Part shown: piece after piece, positions 9,198-18,237 of the stretch | Layout of the letters: each line of letters opens with the position of its first letter | Position numbering within the stretch: position 1 is the first letter of the stretch | DNA from: Bacilli bacterium | GTDB lineage: Bacteria; Bacillota_I; Bacilli_A; RF39; UBA660 | Assembly (NCBI GenBank): GCA_017409025.1 | Contig: JAFQTN010000001.1 | Span: forward strand, 1-64,000 | Length of the DNA stretch: 64,000 nucleotides | Reading direction: 5' to 3' | The notes under the pieces: model-generated | Told to the model about the DNA's origin: nothing | What the model saw: the letters and a program-made list of their open reading frames with translations, nothing else | Database searches by the model: none | Made by a program: the position numbers and the translations under genes

Positions 9198-11348
9198 ATG
9201 AGTATTAAAACAGAAAACATAACTATTGAAGATTTAATAGAAAAAGTAAGCATTTATGATGATAATGAAGAAGATTTAAAGTTGATAAAAAATGCTTATG
9301 ATTATGCTTATAAAAAACATTTTTCTCAAAAAAGAATTACTGGAGACGACTATATTACTCATCCATTAAATGTTGCTTGGATCTTAACTGATGTTAAAGC
9401 TGATGGAAAAGCTATAAGTGCAGCCTTACTTCATGATACTATTGAAGATTCTGATAGTTCTTTTGATGAAATATCAAATCTATTTGGAAGTGAAGTAGCT
9501 ACTATTGTTGATGGTGTAACTAAAATTAACAGACTAAAATTTGCCTCAGACTCAGAACAAATGGCAGCTAATCAAAGAAAAATCCTAGTAGGATTATCTT
9601 CTGATGTTAGAGTGCTAATCGTTAAATTAGCAGATAGACTTCATAATATGAGAACACTATATGTCTTATCTGAAGCAAAACAAAAAAGAAAAGCTAAAGA
9701 AACTTTAGAAATACTAACACCTGTAGCTCATAGACTAGGTATTTATAAAATAAAATCAGAATTAGAAGATCTATCTCTTAGATACTTAAATCCAACTGCT
9801 TACTTTGACATTGTTGAAAAATTAAATGTCAAAAAAAGTGAAAGAGATGAAGCAGTAGGTAAAATGCTATCAGATGTTAGTGAACTGTTAAATAATCACA
9901 ATATCCAACATGAAATGAAAGGTAGAAGCAAAAGTATTTACAGTATCTATAATAAAATGGCTAAAGGTAAAAAATTTGAAGATATTTATGATATATTAGC
10001 CCTAAGAGTATTTGTAAATACAGAACAAGAATGTTACTTAGCACTAGGATTAATTCATTCTAAATATAAACCAGTACCAAAAAGATTTAAAGACTTCGTA
10101 GCTATGCCTAAAACGAATATGTACCAGTCCCTTCATACTACAGTTTTTGGAATAGATGGACAACTATTTGAAATCCAAATCAGAACATATGAAATGGATA
10201 AAATAGCAGAATATGGTATTGCATCTCACTGGTCATATAAAGAAAATAAACAAATAGCTATTAAAGATAACATGGACCAAAAATTAGAAATCTTTAGAAG
10301 TATTATGGAATTAAATAAAGATTCTTCAACTCCAGAAGAATTCATTACAAATGTAAAAAAAGATATTCTATTCAATGATTCAATATATGTGTATACTCCA
10401 AAAGGAGATGTAATAGAATTACCAAGTGGAGCTACTTGTGTAGACTTTGCATATAAAGTTCATACCGAAGTAGGAGATAAAATGGTCGGTGCAATCGTAA
10501 ATGACAGTATCGTTCCATTTGATTACAAATTAAAAACTGGAGATATTATTAAAGTAAATACTAGTAAACTATCTAAAGGTCCAAATAAAGATTGGTTAAA
10601 TTTTGTAACAACTACTCAAGCAAAAAATAAAATTAAAAATTTCTATTCAAAAAGAGAAAAAGATGAAAACTTATCACGTGGAATAGATATATTTGAAAAT
10701 GCCCTTAGAAAGAAAAATTTACCAATTACTGAAACTATCGAATCTCATTTAGGGGTAATTCTAGATACACTTAAAATAAAAGATTTAGATGAATTATATG
10801 TATCTATTGGTTCAGGAAAATATACTATTGCATCAGTAATGAAATTAATTTCTCCTAAAGAAAATCCTATTACAAAAAAACTTAATAAAGTTGCAGACAA
10901 TAAAAAACAAATAATAAAAAATGATATCCTAGTAGAAGGAATGAATGAAATAAAAGTAAGTTTAAGTGGATGCTGTAAACCAATACCTGGAGATAATATC
11001 ATTGGTTATATCACTAAAGGTTCAGGAATAACAGTCCATCGTAGTAGTTGTAAAAACATTCTTGATTTAGACGAAAGATTAATAAATGTAAAATGGAATG
11101 AAAATACTACTAAAAAGTTTGCTACAGATTTATTAGTATACACTAATGCAGAAGATAACTTATTAGATATTATTGCCAAAGCAACTGCTAGTAGTATCGT
11201 AATAGATAGTGTATCTACAATGAGTAAAAATGATTTTAAAATATATGATATTACTGTTCTAGTAGAAAATAAAGAAAAACTAGATAAGTTCTGTAATGAA
11301 TTAAATAATTTAAAATTTGTAACAAAAGTAGAAAGGCAGATAAATTAA
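9198..11348 (+). CDS. rel: Bifunctional (p)ppGpp synthetase/hydrolase, RelA/SpoT (RSH) family
   Basis: The enzyme makes and degrades the stringent-response alarmone. The 716 residues follow the long-RSH order: an HD hydrolase domain with H55 and LLHDTIED (HD at 79-80), a synthetase domain (about 230-350) with GRSKSIYSIYNKM and TNMYQSLHTTVFG, a TGS domain (about 395-455, starting at YTPKGDV), a Cys-containing region (GCCKPIPGD) and a C-terminal ACT domain. Because the HD motif is intact, hydrolase activity is expected. AGAAGGTGAT precedes the start, and the stop overlaps the dtd start by one base. The rel-dtd pair is conserved in Firmicutes. Confidence 0.96.
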   Translation: MSIKTENITIEDLIEKVSIYDDNEEDLKLIKNAYDYAYKKHFSQKRITGDDYITHPLNVAWILTDVKADGKAISAALLHDTIEDSDSSFDEISNLFGSEVATIVDGVTKINRLKFASDSEQMAANQRKILVGLSSDVRVLIVKLADRLHNMRTLYVLSEAKQKRKAKETLEILTPVAHRLGIYKIKSELEDLSLRYLNPTAYFDIVEKLNVKKSERDEAVGKMLSDVSELLNNHNIQHEMKGRSKSIYSIYNKMAKGKKFEDIYDILALRVFVNTEQECYLALGLIHSKYKPVPKRFKDFVAMPKTNMYQSLHTTVFGIDGQLFEIQIRTYEMDKIAEYGIASHWSYKENKQIAIKDNMDQKLEIFRSIMELNKDSSTPEEFITNVKKDILFNDSIYVYTPKGDVIELPSGATCVDFAYKVHTEVGDKMVGAIVNDSIVPFDYKLKTGDIIKVNTSKLSKGPNKDWLNFVTTTQAKNKIKNFYSKREKDENLSRGIDIFENALRKKNLPITETIESHLGVILDTLKIKDLDELYVSIGSGKYTIASVMKLISPKENPITKKLNKVADNKKQIIKNDILVEGMNEIKVSLSGCCKPIPGDNIIGYITKGSGITVHRSSCKNILDLDERLINVKWNENTTKKFATDLLVYTNAEDNLLDIIAKATASSIVIDSVSTMSKNDFKIYDITVLVENKEKLDKFCNELNNLKFVTKVERQIN

Positions 11349-11782
11349 TGAAAATATTAGTTCAAAGATGTGACAGTGCATCAGTTAAAGTAGATAATAA
11401 AGTTGTAGGTTCTGTAGGTAAAGGAATGATGATTTTAGTAAGTTTTACTCATACAGATAATTCTAATAATATTGATTATATGGTAGATAAAGTTCTAAAT
11501 TTAAGAATCTATGATGATGAAGAAGGCATTATGAATAAAAGTATTCTAGATGTCGGAGGAAGTATTCTATCAATAAGCCAATTTACACTATATGCAGATA
11601 CAAGAAAAGGAAGAAGACCCAGTTACGTAAATGCACTATCTGGTGATAAAGCTACATCTCTATATGATGAATTTAATGAAAAATTAAAACAACATATTCA
11701 CGTAGAAACAGGTATCTTTGGAGCTGAAATGAAAGTAGAACTAATCAATGATGGACCAGTAACTATTATGTTAGAAAAATAA
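11348..11782 (+). CDS. dtd: D-aminoacyl-tRNA deacylase
   Basis: Dtd hydrolyses D-amino acids (and mis-attached Gly) from tRNA. At 144 residues it has the normal length. The diagnostic motifs SQFTLYAD and the C-terminal GPVTIMLEK (cross-subunit Gly-cis-Pro) are present. It starts on the last base of the rel stop codon, implying translational coupling. A terminator follows. Confidence 0.96.
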   Translation: MKILVQRCDSASVKVDNKVVGSVGKGMMILVSFTHTDNSNNIDYMVDKVLNLRIYDDEEGIMNKSILDVGGSILSISQFTLYADTRKGRRPSYVNALSGDKATSLYDEFNEKLKQHIHVETGIFGAEMKVELINDGPVTIMLEK

Positions 11783-11791
11783 TTGTAAAAT

Positions 11792-11827
11792 AAAAGTGAA
11801 GAGGTATTAACCTGTTTACTTTTTTTT
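11792..11827 (+). terminator. Terminator of the comN-secDF-rel-dtd unit
   Basis: Imperfect arms AAAAGTGAAGAGGT and AACCTGTTTACTTTT pair with G-U wobbles and end in eight T. Confidence 0.7.
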
Positions 11828-11869
11828 GACTCTTTGTTATTATTTATATATAAGGAATAGAGTGATACT

Positions 11870-13015
11870 ATGAAAAAAAGAACAAAACTAGATAAGCCTT
11901 TAGTAATAGCTATGTTAGTACTAGTTGTCTTTGGACTAATTATGGTACTAAGTGCTTCATCAATGGCATCATACATGAGATATGATAATAGTATCTACTA
12001 TTATTTTATAAGACAAGGAATATTTGTATTAATAGGTTTAATAGGCTTTTTAGGAGCTATATATTTACCTACAAAGTTCTTTAAAAGAATATCACCAGTC
12101 TTGATGATAATCTTACTAGCATCATTGTTTGGATTACATATATATGGATCAGTATTTAATTCATCTCAAAGTTGGTATGACTTAAAAATAATAACTATTC
12201 AACCAAGTGAATTAGGAAAAATAATTATAATTCTATTCCTAGCTAATTACTATAACACCCATAAAGATGATTTAGATAATCAATGGACTCTATTAAAACC
12301 AATATTATTAACAATTATTATCTTTGTATCAGTAGCAATGCAACCAGACTTTGGAACAGCCTTTGTAATATTTGGAATAGTGATTCTAATATTTTATGCA
12401 CTACCTTTAAAGAAAGAAACCAGAAGTCCTATAAATAAACTATTCCTAGGAGGTATCGTTCTAGTAGCATTAGCCCTCCTTTTAACAGGAGGCTCATTCT
12501 TAAGAGATTATCAATTAAAAAGATTTAACTTCTTTGATCCATGTGAAAGATATGAAGAAGAAACTGGTTATCAATTATGTAATAGTTTAATAGCATTAAA
12601 AAATGGTGGATTAACAGGACAAGGAATAGGACAAAGTACTCAAAAATATTTATATTTACCAGAAGCTCATACAGACTTCATTTTTCCAATAATAGTTGAA
12701 GAATGGGGAATGTTCGTAGGAATAATTATTGTAGGAATTTACTGTTTTATCTTAATAAGAATCTTAAATATAGCCAAAAGAGCTAATAATCTAGGTAATT
12801 CAATCATCGCATATGGAGTATTTAGTTATCTATTATTTCATATACTAATAAATCTAGTAGGAGTTATGGGGATAGGACCATTAACAGGTGTACCACTACC
12901 TTTCTTAAGTTATGGAGGTAGTTATACTATAACATTATTATTTTCAATGGGATTAGTAGAAAGAGTACACTATGAATCATACAAAAAAGAAAGACCAAAA
13001 AAAATACAACAATAA
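11870..13015 (+). CDS. ftsW: SEDS-family peptidoglycan polymerase, FtsW/SpoVE type
   Basis: SEDS proteins polymerise lipid II into glycan strands with a partner class B PBP. The 381 residues form about ten transmembrane helices. Conserved SEDS segments are visible: QPSELGKI, QPDFGTAFVI, GQGIGQSTQKYLYLPEAHTD and the terminal PLPFLSYGGS. FtsW, RodA and SpoVE cannot be separated safely by eye. The start (KKRTKLDKP, then a helix with VLSASS) is FtsW/SpoVE-like. It stands alone between two terminators. A class B PBP that could partner it begins at 61.99 kb. Confidence 0.88.
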   Translation: MKKRTKLDKPLVIAMLVLVVFGLIMVLSASSMASYMRYDNSIYYYFIRQGIFVLIGLIGFLGAIYLPTKFFKRISPVLMIILLASLFGLHIYGSVFNSSQSWYDLKIITIQPSELGKIIIILFLANYYNTHKDDLDNQWTLLKPILLTIIIFVSVAMQPDFGTAFVIFGIVILIFYALPLKKETRSPINKLFLGGIVLVALALLLTGGSFLRDYQLKRFNFFDPCERYEEETGYQLCNSLIALKNGGLTGQGIGQSTQKYLYLPEAHTDFIFPIIVEEWGMFVGIIIVGIYCFILIRILNIAKRANNLGNSIIAYGVFSYLLFHILINLVGVMGIGPLTGVPLPFLSYGGSYTITLLFSMGLVERVHYESYKKERPKKIQQ

Positions 13016-13046
13016 TATTCATAAATATGGATTATTGTTGTTTTTT
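13008..13046 (+). terminator. Terminator overlapping the ftsW stop codon
   Basis: AACAATAAT and ATTATTGTT form the stem around a 14-nt loop, followed by TTTTTT. The left arm includes the ftsW stop codon. Confidence 0.75.
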
Positions 13047-13067
13047 ATGATATAAAAAAGAAAGAGA

Positions 13068-13943
13068 GTGAAGAAATTGATAGACTTACACACACATACA
13101 AATTATTCAGATGGAGTATGGACTTTAAAAGAACTTTTGAAAGAGGCAGAAAAAAATAAAGTTACAATTTTATCTATAACAGATCATGATACCGTAGATG
13201 CACATAAGGAACTAAGAAAAAATAACTATAAAGAAATATTTAAAGGTAGAATTATCCCCGGTGCTGAATTTAATGCTGTTTTTGAAGGTACTAAAATAGA
13301 ACTACTTGGTTATAAAATTGATATTGATAAAATTGATACGTGGTGTAAAAAAACATACAAAGAAAACCCTAAATATAAATTAGATTTAGATAATGAATTT
13401 AAAATATTAGTAAATTCCTGTAAAAAAAATAATGTAAAAATAGATGATATTAAGTATAATAAAGCTATGGGATGGCCTATAGATACAATTTATAAAAATA
13501 TAAAAAAATATCCAGAAAATAAAAAATTATTTAAAGAAATAGAATGGAATGATAAAGATATCTTTTTTAGAAATTGTACATGTAATCCAAAATTTCCCGC
13601 GTACTTAGATTTTTCTAGCATGTTACCTACTGCAAAAGAAGTGTCAAATACAATAAGAGAGGCTAATGGATTAGTCTTTATAGCTCATTTATTTGTATAC
13701 CCCTTAGAAGAATATAAAGAATTTTTAGATAAACTAAGAGAAGAAAATATTATAGATGGAGTAGAAGTATATTATTCTAAATTTACCTCTGAACAAATAA
13801 AATTTCTAGAAGATTATTGTAAAAAATATAATTTATTAATGTCTGGCGGAACAGATTGTCATGGAAAAAAAGAAAAAGGAATACATGTAGGAATTGGCTA
13901 TGGAAATATGAATATTAAAGAAAGTCAAATAACATGGCTATAA
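13068..13943 (+). CDS. PHP-domain metal-dependent phosphoesterase
   Basis: The PHP signature is clear: DLHTHTNYSDG (His 8 and 10), SITDHDTVDA, PGAEFNA, FIAHLF and a terminal GGTDCHG. These provide the His/Asp metal ligands. Relatives include the RNase AM/YciV 3',5'-nucleotide phosphatases and histidinol-phosphatase-like enzymes; the substrate cannot be read from sequence. The start is uncertain: GTG at 13068 or TTG at 13077, the latter better spaced from GAGAG and giving MIDLHTHT. The middle segment (about 95-185) is a charged lineage-specific insertion. Confidence 0.85.
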   Translation: MKKLIDLHTHTNYSDGVWTLKELLKEAEKNKVTILSITDHDTVDAHKELRKNNYKEIFKGRIIPGAEFNAVFEGTKIELLGYKIDIDKIDTWCKKTYKENPKYKLDLDNEFKILVNSCKKNNVKIDDIKYNKAMGWPIDTIYKNIKKYPENKKLFKEIEWNDKDIFFRNCTCNPKFPAYLDFSSMLPTAKEVSNTIREANGLVFIAHLFVYPLEEYKEFLDKLREENIIDGVEVYYSKFTSEQIKFLEDYCKKYNLLMSGGTDCHGKKEKGIHVGIGYGNMNIKESQITWL

Positions 13944-13956
13944 AAAAGGAGAAAAT

Positions 13957-14522
13957 ATGGAATTAGAAAAAGAAGTAAGATATAGTATATCAAATGAACA
14001 AATAAAAAAATAAAAGAAGTTACAACTGAATATAAAGAAAGAATAGAAATGTTAGATATTACTTGTGGCTATGTTGGTTTTGAATCATATTCAAAATATG
14101 GATTTATATGTAGAGTAAGACAAAAAGGAAATAATATAACTTTAGAAGTAAAAAATTATATTAATAAAGATGAATGTTTAGAACAATCTATAAAATTAGA
14201 AAAAATTATAGATGGAATTAACTATTTAAAATTAATCGGTATGAAGCCATATCTATATTTAAAAAGATATAGAGAAGTAAGAAAATATAAAAATTTAAAA
14301 ATCTTTATTGATGAATTTGATCTTATTGGTAGTTACGTAGAAATAGAATATCAAGATTCAAAAAATGCAAAAGAGGAATTAGATGAATTTATAAAATTAA
14401 TAAATATTAAAGACTTACCTCAAGATATGTATGGTAGTATTATAAAAGATAAATTATCCCAAGATAGTGAATTTAGAGAAAAGTTTGAAATCAATCTTGA
14501 AAAGATATTAAACAATAATTAA
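13957..14522 (+). pseudogene. CYTH-domain protein (class IV adenylate cyclase-like), frameshifted at A7
   Basis: The ATG at 13957 (after AAAGGAGAA) gives MELEKEVRYSISNEQIKK and then TAA. A -1 shift within the A7 run (14004-14010) continues as IKEVTTEYKERIEML into a long open frame to 14522. The start ELEKEVRY matches the CYTH ExExK/R entry motif. Later FICRVRQKGN, YLYLKRYREVR and FIDEF fit the strands of the triphosphate tunnel fold. CYTH enzymes act on ATP, thiamine-triphosphate or inorganic triphosphate; the substrate is unknown. The A_AAA_AAA phase would suit programmed slippage, but a lost A is the simpler explanation. If unshifted, only 14049-14522 would be translated. Confidence 0.7.
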
Positions 14523-14549
14523 AAAATATAGTTTTAAGGAGAAAACAAT

Positions 14550-14963
14550 ATGAAAAGAATGAATGTTATTGTCGTATACGATCAAAATTTAGAAAAAATA
14601 TTAATGTGTAAAAGAACAAAACCACCATATATGGGATTATTTAATCTAGTAGGTGGAAAAATTGAAAAAGAAAATGATGGTTTAAATGAAGCCTATAGAG
14701 AACTAGAAGAAGAAACAAATATTACTAAAGAAGATATAGTACTAACTCATTTCATGAACTTGACTTATATAACTTGGAATATGGAATTAGAAGTATACTA
14801 TGGCATACTAAATAAAGAAGTTAATTTAATTGAAGAAGTAAATAAATTAGAATGGGTAAATAATAATGATAATTTCTTTGATATGACTAAATACGCTGGA
14901 GAAGGAAATATTGGTCATATAATAGAAGAACTAAAATTTGAATTAAAAAAGAAAAGTAATTAA
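14550..14963 (+). CDS. Nudix hydrolase (MutT/8-oxo-dGTPase-like)
   Basis: This 137-residue protein carries a Nudix box (GGKIEKENDG, then AYRELEEETNI) with the RELxEE catalytic core at about 50-56. It starts MKRMNVIVVYDQNLEKILMC, typical of small Nudix enzymes that clean up oxidised or non-canonical nucleotides. The substrate is not determinable. AAGGAG lies before the ATG. It follows the CYTH gene by 27 bp and could share its transcript. Confidence 0.9.
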   Translation: MKRMNVIVVYDQNLEKILMCKRTKPPYMGLFNLVGGKIEKENDGLNEAYRELEEETNITKEDIVLTHFMNLTYITWNMELEVYYGILNKEVNLIEEVNKLEWVNNNDNFFDMTKYAGEGNIGHIIEELKFELKKKSN

Positions 14964-14969
14964 ATAAAC

Positions 14970-15045
14970 AAGGACTAAATAATAAAATAAATTCATAATA
15001 TTACTAGGTGAGTAATAATGAAAAAAGTATTATTATTTAGTCTTT
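14970..15045 (+). promoter_or_regulatory. Long-range stem enclosing the dacB start codon
   Basis: AAGGACTAAATAATAA (14970-14985) can pair with 15030-15045 inside the dacB coding region: 16 pairs with one G-U. The 44-nt loop holds the Shine-Dalgarno AGGTGAG and the ATG at 15018. The right arm is followed by a T-rich run, so it could alternatively act as a terminator for the Nudix gene. A regulatory role is inferred only from pairing. Confidence 0.35.
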
Positions 15046-16088
15046 TATTTTTTACTTGTATTAATTATTGTAATGCTAGTACAAGTACTGCCAATAGTTA
15101 TATCTTAATGGATATGGATACTGGAAGAGTAATTGAATCGAAAAATAAAGATACCTCAATGTTAATCGCATCAATAACTAAAATTATGACTTGTATATTA
15201 GCAATAGAAAATGGTAATTTAGAAGAAATAGTAAAAGTAGATGATTCTATCTTAAAAAGTTATGGATCGGGTATCTATATCTCCGTAGGTGAAGAAATAA
15301 AACTAATAGATTTATTATATGGATTAATGTTAAGAAGTGGTAATGACGCAGCTATTATGATAAGTAGTTATATATCCGGTTCTGAAGAAGAATTTGTTAA
15401 ATTAATGAATCAAAAAGCTAAAGAAATAGGTATGAAAAATACCATATTCTATAATTCTAGTGGCCTAGATAATACTACAAGAGGAAATTTATCAACATCA
15501 TATGATATGGCATTATTAACTAAATATGCTATGCAAAATGATACTTATAAAGAAATTGTTAAAACTAAAAAACATACTATTAAAACTAATTTAAAAACTT
15601 ATATTTGGCATAATAAAAATAAACTATTATCATATGAATATGTAACAGGAGGGAAAACAGGATACACAGAAAAAGCAAAAAGAACTCTCGTATCAACAGC
15701 AAGTAAAAATAATATAAATCTAATCGTAGTAACCATTAAAGATTCAGATGATTGGAATACTCATAAAACACTATATGAAAAAATATTTGATAACTATATC
15801 AATTTTAAAGTAATAAATAAAAATACCTTTAAAGTAGAAAAAGATTCATATTACGATGATCTATATGTAAAAGATGATGTTTACATAACTATGAATAAAG
15901 AAGAAACTCATAATCTTATATCACATATCAAATTAGAAAAGAAAGAAAATTATCAAGATGGAGATATCGTGGGAACAAACTATATCTATTTAGATGATAC
16001 CTTAGTAAAAGAAATACCTGTATATGCTAAAAAGAAAAAAAAGAAAACAGAAACCATCTTTGATTTAATTAGAAAGTGGTTAACATGA
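15018..16088 (+). CDS. dacB: Sporulation-type D-alanyl-D-alanine carboxypeptidase
   Basis: This penicillin-binding carboxypeptidase (S11) trims pentapeptide side chains. The 356 residues show a signal peptide (1-20, cut near CNA-S), the SxxK serine SITK (52-55), SGN (107-109) and KTG (about 214-216). The C-terminal part is the PBP5-type beta domain, ending in a basic amphipathic segment (KKKKKKTETIFDLIRKWLT) likely to bind the membrane. It is translationally coupled to spmA (ATGA overlap). This reproduces the B. subtilis dacB-spmA-spmB operon, which sets the cross-linking of spore cortex and core dehydration. DacF is the alternative name for close relatives. Confidence 0.9.
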   Translation: MKKVLLFSLLFFTCINYCNASTSTANSYILMDMDTGRVIESKNKDTSMLIASITKIMTCILAIENGNLEEIVKVDDSILKSYGSGIYISVGEEIKLIDLLYGLMLRSGNDAAIMISSYISGSEEEFVKLMNQKAKEIGMKNTIFYNSSGLDNTTRGNLSTSYDMALLTKYAMQNDTYKEIVKTKKHTIKTNLKTYIWHNKNKLLSYEYVTGGKTGYTEKAKRTLVSTASKNNINLIVVTIKDSDDWNTHKTLYEKIFDNYINFKVINKNTFKVEKDSYYDDLYVKDDVYITMNKEETHNLISHIKLEKKENYQDGDIVGTNYIYLDDTLVKEIPVYAKKKKKKTETIFDLIRKWLT

Positions 16089-16663
16089 TAAACTATATTT
16101 TTGCATCTTTTTTTATTCTAGGTATTATCTATAGTTTAATAACCAATAATATTAATATAAGTAATGAAATGCTATCAGCATCATCTAAAGCGATCGAATT
16201 AATATTTAGCATGATACCCATAATGTGTCTTTGGTTAGGTATAGTAAATATTGCTAAAAAGAGTGGTTTATTAGATAAATTAGCGAAACTATTAACACCA
16301 ATATTAAAAATATTGTTCCCTGAAATTCCAAAAGGAGATAAAGCATTTAGTTATATAAGTATAAATATTATTATGAATATGCTAGGAGTAGGTAATGCAG
16401 CAACACCATTTGGTCTAAAAGCAATGAAATCTCTTCAAGAATTAAATAAAAATAAAGATACTGCATCTCGTAGTATGATAACATTTATAGTCTTAAATAC
16501 TGCTGCAGTAACCATTATACCAACTACTATTATAAGTTTAAGAATGTTAAATAAAAGCATAAATCCCATGTCAATAGTACCATATATTATAATTACTTCA
16601 ACGTTATCTTGTATGATTGGTTTAATATTAGATAGATTATATTATCTGGTGATACGTAGATGA
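16085..16663 (+). CDS. spmA: Spore maturation protein A
   Basis: This 192-residue membrane protein of the nucleoside-recognition (Gate) family has about five helices. MIPIMCLWLGIVNIAKKSG and GVGNAATPFGLKAMKSLQEL are the conserved SpmA segments. The ATG overlaps the dacB TGA (ATGA). SpmA and SpmB act together in spore core dehydration in B. subtilis. The upstream GTG at 16076 is in frame but less likely. Confidence 0.93.
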   Translation: MINYIFASFFILGIIYSLITNNINISNEMLSASSKAIELIFSMIPIMCLWLGIVNIAKKSGLLDKLAKLLTPILKILFPEIPKGDKAFSYISINIIMNMLGVGNAATPFGLKAMKSLQELNKNKDTASRSMITFIVLNTAAVTIIPTTIISLRMLNKSINPMSIVPYIIITSTLSCMIGLILDRLYYLVIRR

Positions 16664-17163
16664 TTACTATATCAAATATAATACTTCCTTTAATTACTTT
16701 AATTGTTATTATTTATGCCCTATATAAAAAAGTAAATATCTATGAAGAGTTTCTAGAAGGAGTAAAAGAAGGATTAAAGATAAGTCTAGATATCTTTCCA
16801 TCAATCTTTGCTATAATCATATCAGTAACAGTCTTAGTAAAAAGTGATCTACTAAATGATTTAATATCATTAATTAATATTAATCTATTCCCAAAAGAAA
16901 TACTACCTATAGCTATATTAAGACCTATATCATCATCCTCTAGTATGATGATATTAAATGATATATTATTAACTCATGGAGCAGATTCTCTAATAGGTAA
17001 AATATCATCGATAATAGCTGGATCTACTGATACTACTATTTATATTATTGCCATGTATTATTCTAGTATTAAAATCAAAAAAATAAAACAATCTCTTCTA
17101 ATAGGTCTATTAGCAGACTTATCATGTGTAATTATCAGTATCATCATAGTTAAAATATTATAA
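16660..17163 (+). CDS. spmB: Spore maturation protein B
   Basis: This 167-residue membrane protein of the same nucleoside-recognition family as SpmA shows YEEFLEGVKEGLKISLDIFP and LRPISSSSSMMILNDIL, both typical of SpmB. It starts with ATGA overlap on the spmA stop codon, so all three genes of the operon are translationally coupled. No clear terminator follows. Confidence 0.93.
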   Translation: MITISNIILPLITLIVIIYALYKKVNIYEEFLEGVKEGLKISLDIFPSIFAIIISVTVLVKSDLLNDLISLININLFPKEILPIAILRPISSSSSMMILNDILLTHGADSLIGKISSIIAGSTDTTIYIIAMYYSSIKIKKIKQSLLIGLLADLSCVIISIIIVKIL

Positions 17164-17260
17164 TAATACTTTACATTTTGTATCTTTCTATAAGTAAAAT
17201 TTCAAAATAAAAAAGTAATTAACAAAGTTTTTACGAATAATATTTATGAAGGAGTAGATA

Positions 17261-18154
17261 ATGAATTATTATAATGAGATAAAAAATGAACTAATAAGTA
17301 ATGAAGCATACAAAAAAGTAAAAGATTATTCTAAAAACAAAAATGATTTAAAGACATACTATAACGTTGGAAAACTATTATCTGAAGCGGGAAAACACTA
17401 TGGAGAAGGAATAATAAAATAACATTCAATAAAATTGACAAATGAGTTTGGAAAAGGATATTCATCAACAAGATTAAAGTATATAAGAAGATTTTATGAA
17501 GTTAGTACAAAATGTCCGTCACTGACGGACGAATTGACATATACACATTATTGTGAATTAATTTGGTTTGAAGATTATAATAAAATAAATTATTATATTA
17601 AAATAAGTGTTAAGCAAAATTTATCTGTAAGAGAACTAAGAACTAAAATTAAAAATAAAGAGTATGAAAGATTAGATGATAGAACAAAAAATAAATTAAT
17701 ATTTAATAATGAAGATAATAATATTAAAGATTTTATAAAACATCCAATAATTATTAAAAATAAAAATAATTATGAAGAAATATCAGAAAAAATATTAAAA
17801 CAACTAATTTTAGAAGACATCTCATCTTTTATGAAAGAACTAGGTAATGGATTTTGCTATATTGATAGTGAATATAAAATTAAATTAGGAGAACGTTATA
17901 ATTATATAGATTTGCTTTTATACAACATTGAATTTAATTGTTATGTAGTAATAGAATTAAAAGTAACAGAACTAAAATCTGAATATATTGGACAAATACA
18001 GAAATATATGAACTATATTGATATAAATATTAGAAGGATAAATCAAGAAAAAACAATAGGAATTATTATCTGTAAAAAAGATAATCACTATGTAATCGAA
18101 TATGCTTCAGATGAAAGAATATATCAAACCACATATAAATTAGTAAAAGTTTAA
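17261..18154 (+). pseudogene. DUF1016/YhcG-type PD-(D/E)XK nuclease, in-frame stop at 17420
   Basis: The ATG at 17261 (after AAGGAG) opens YNEIKNELISNEAYKKVKDY and runs through GKHYGEGIIK to a TAA at 17420-17422. The same frame then resumes at once (HSIKLTNEFGKGYSSTRLKYIRRFYEV) to 18154. This matches the DUF1016 N-terminal domain followed by the C-terminal nuclease with NYIDLLLYN and VIELKVTE (D...ExK). So one codon, probably Lys, became a stop. A TTG at 17435 could give a 239-residue product lacking the first domain. Family members are often linked to restriction or defence loci; none is visible here. Confidence 0.75.
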
Positions 18155-18237
18155 ACGATTATATCCTAATTAAAGTTTTTTGCTTTTGCATCACCAAATA
18201 TGATATAATGAAATAAATAATAATTGGAGATGTAATA

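Noticed and set aside
14004-14010. Programmed -1 frameshift in the CYTH gene as the main explanation
   Set aside because: The slippery heptamer is in phase, but no downstream stimulating structure is visible and other genes break at poly-A runs too, so an indel is simpler.
17420-17422. TAA recoding or an alternative genetic code
   Set aside because: TAA, TAG and TGA all end intact genes throughout the window, so a single internal TAA is best read as a nonsense mutation.
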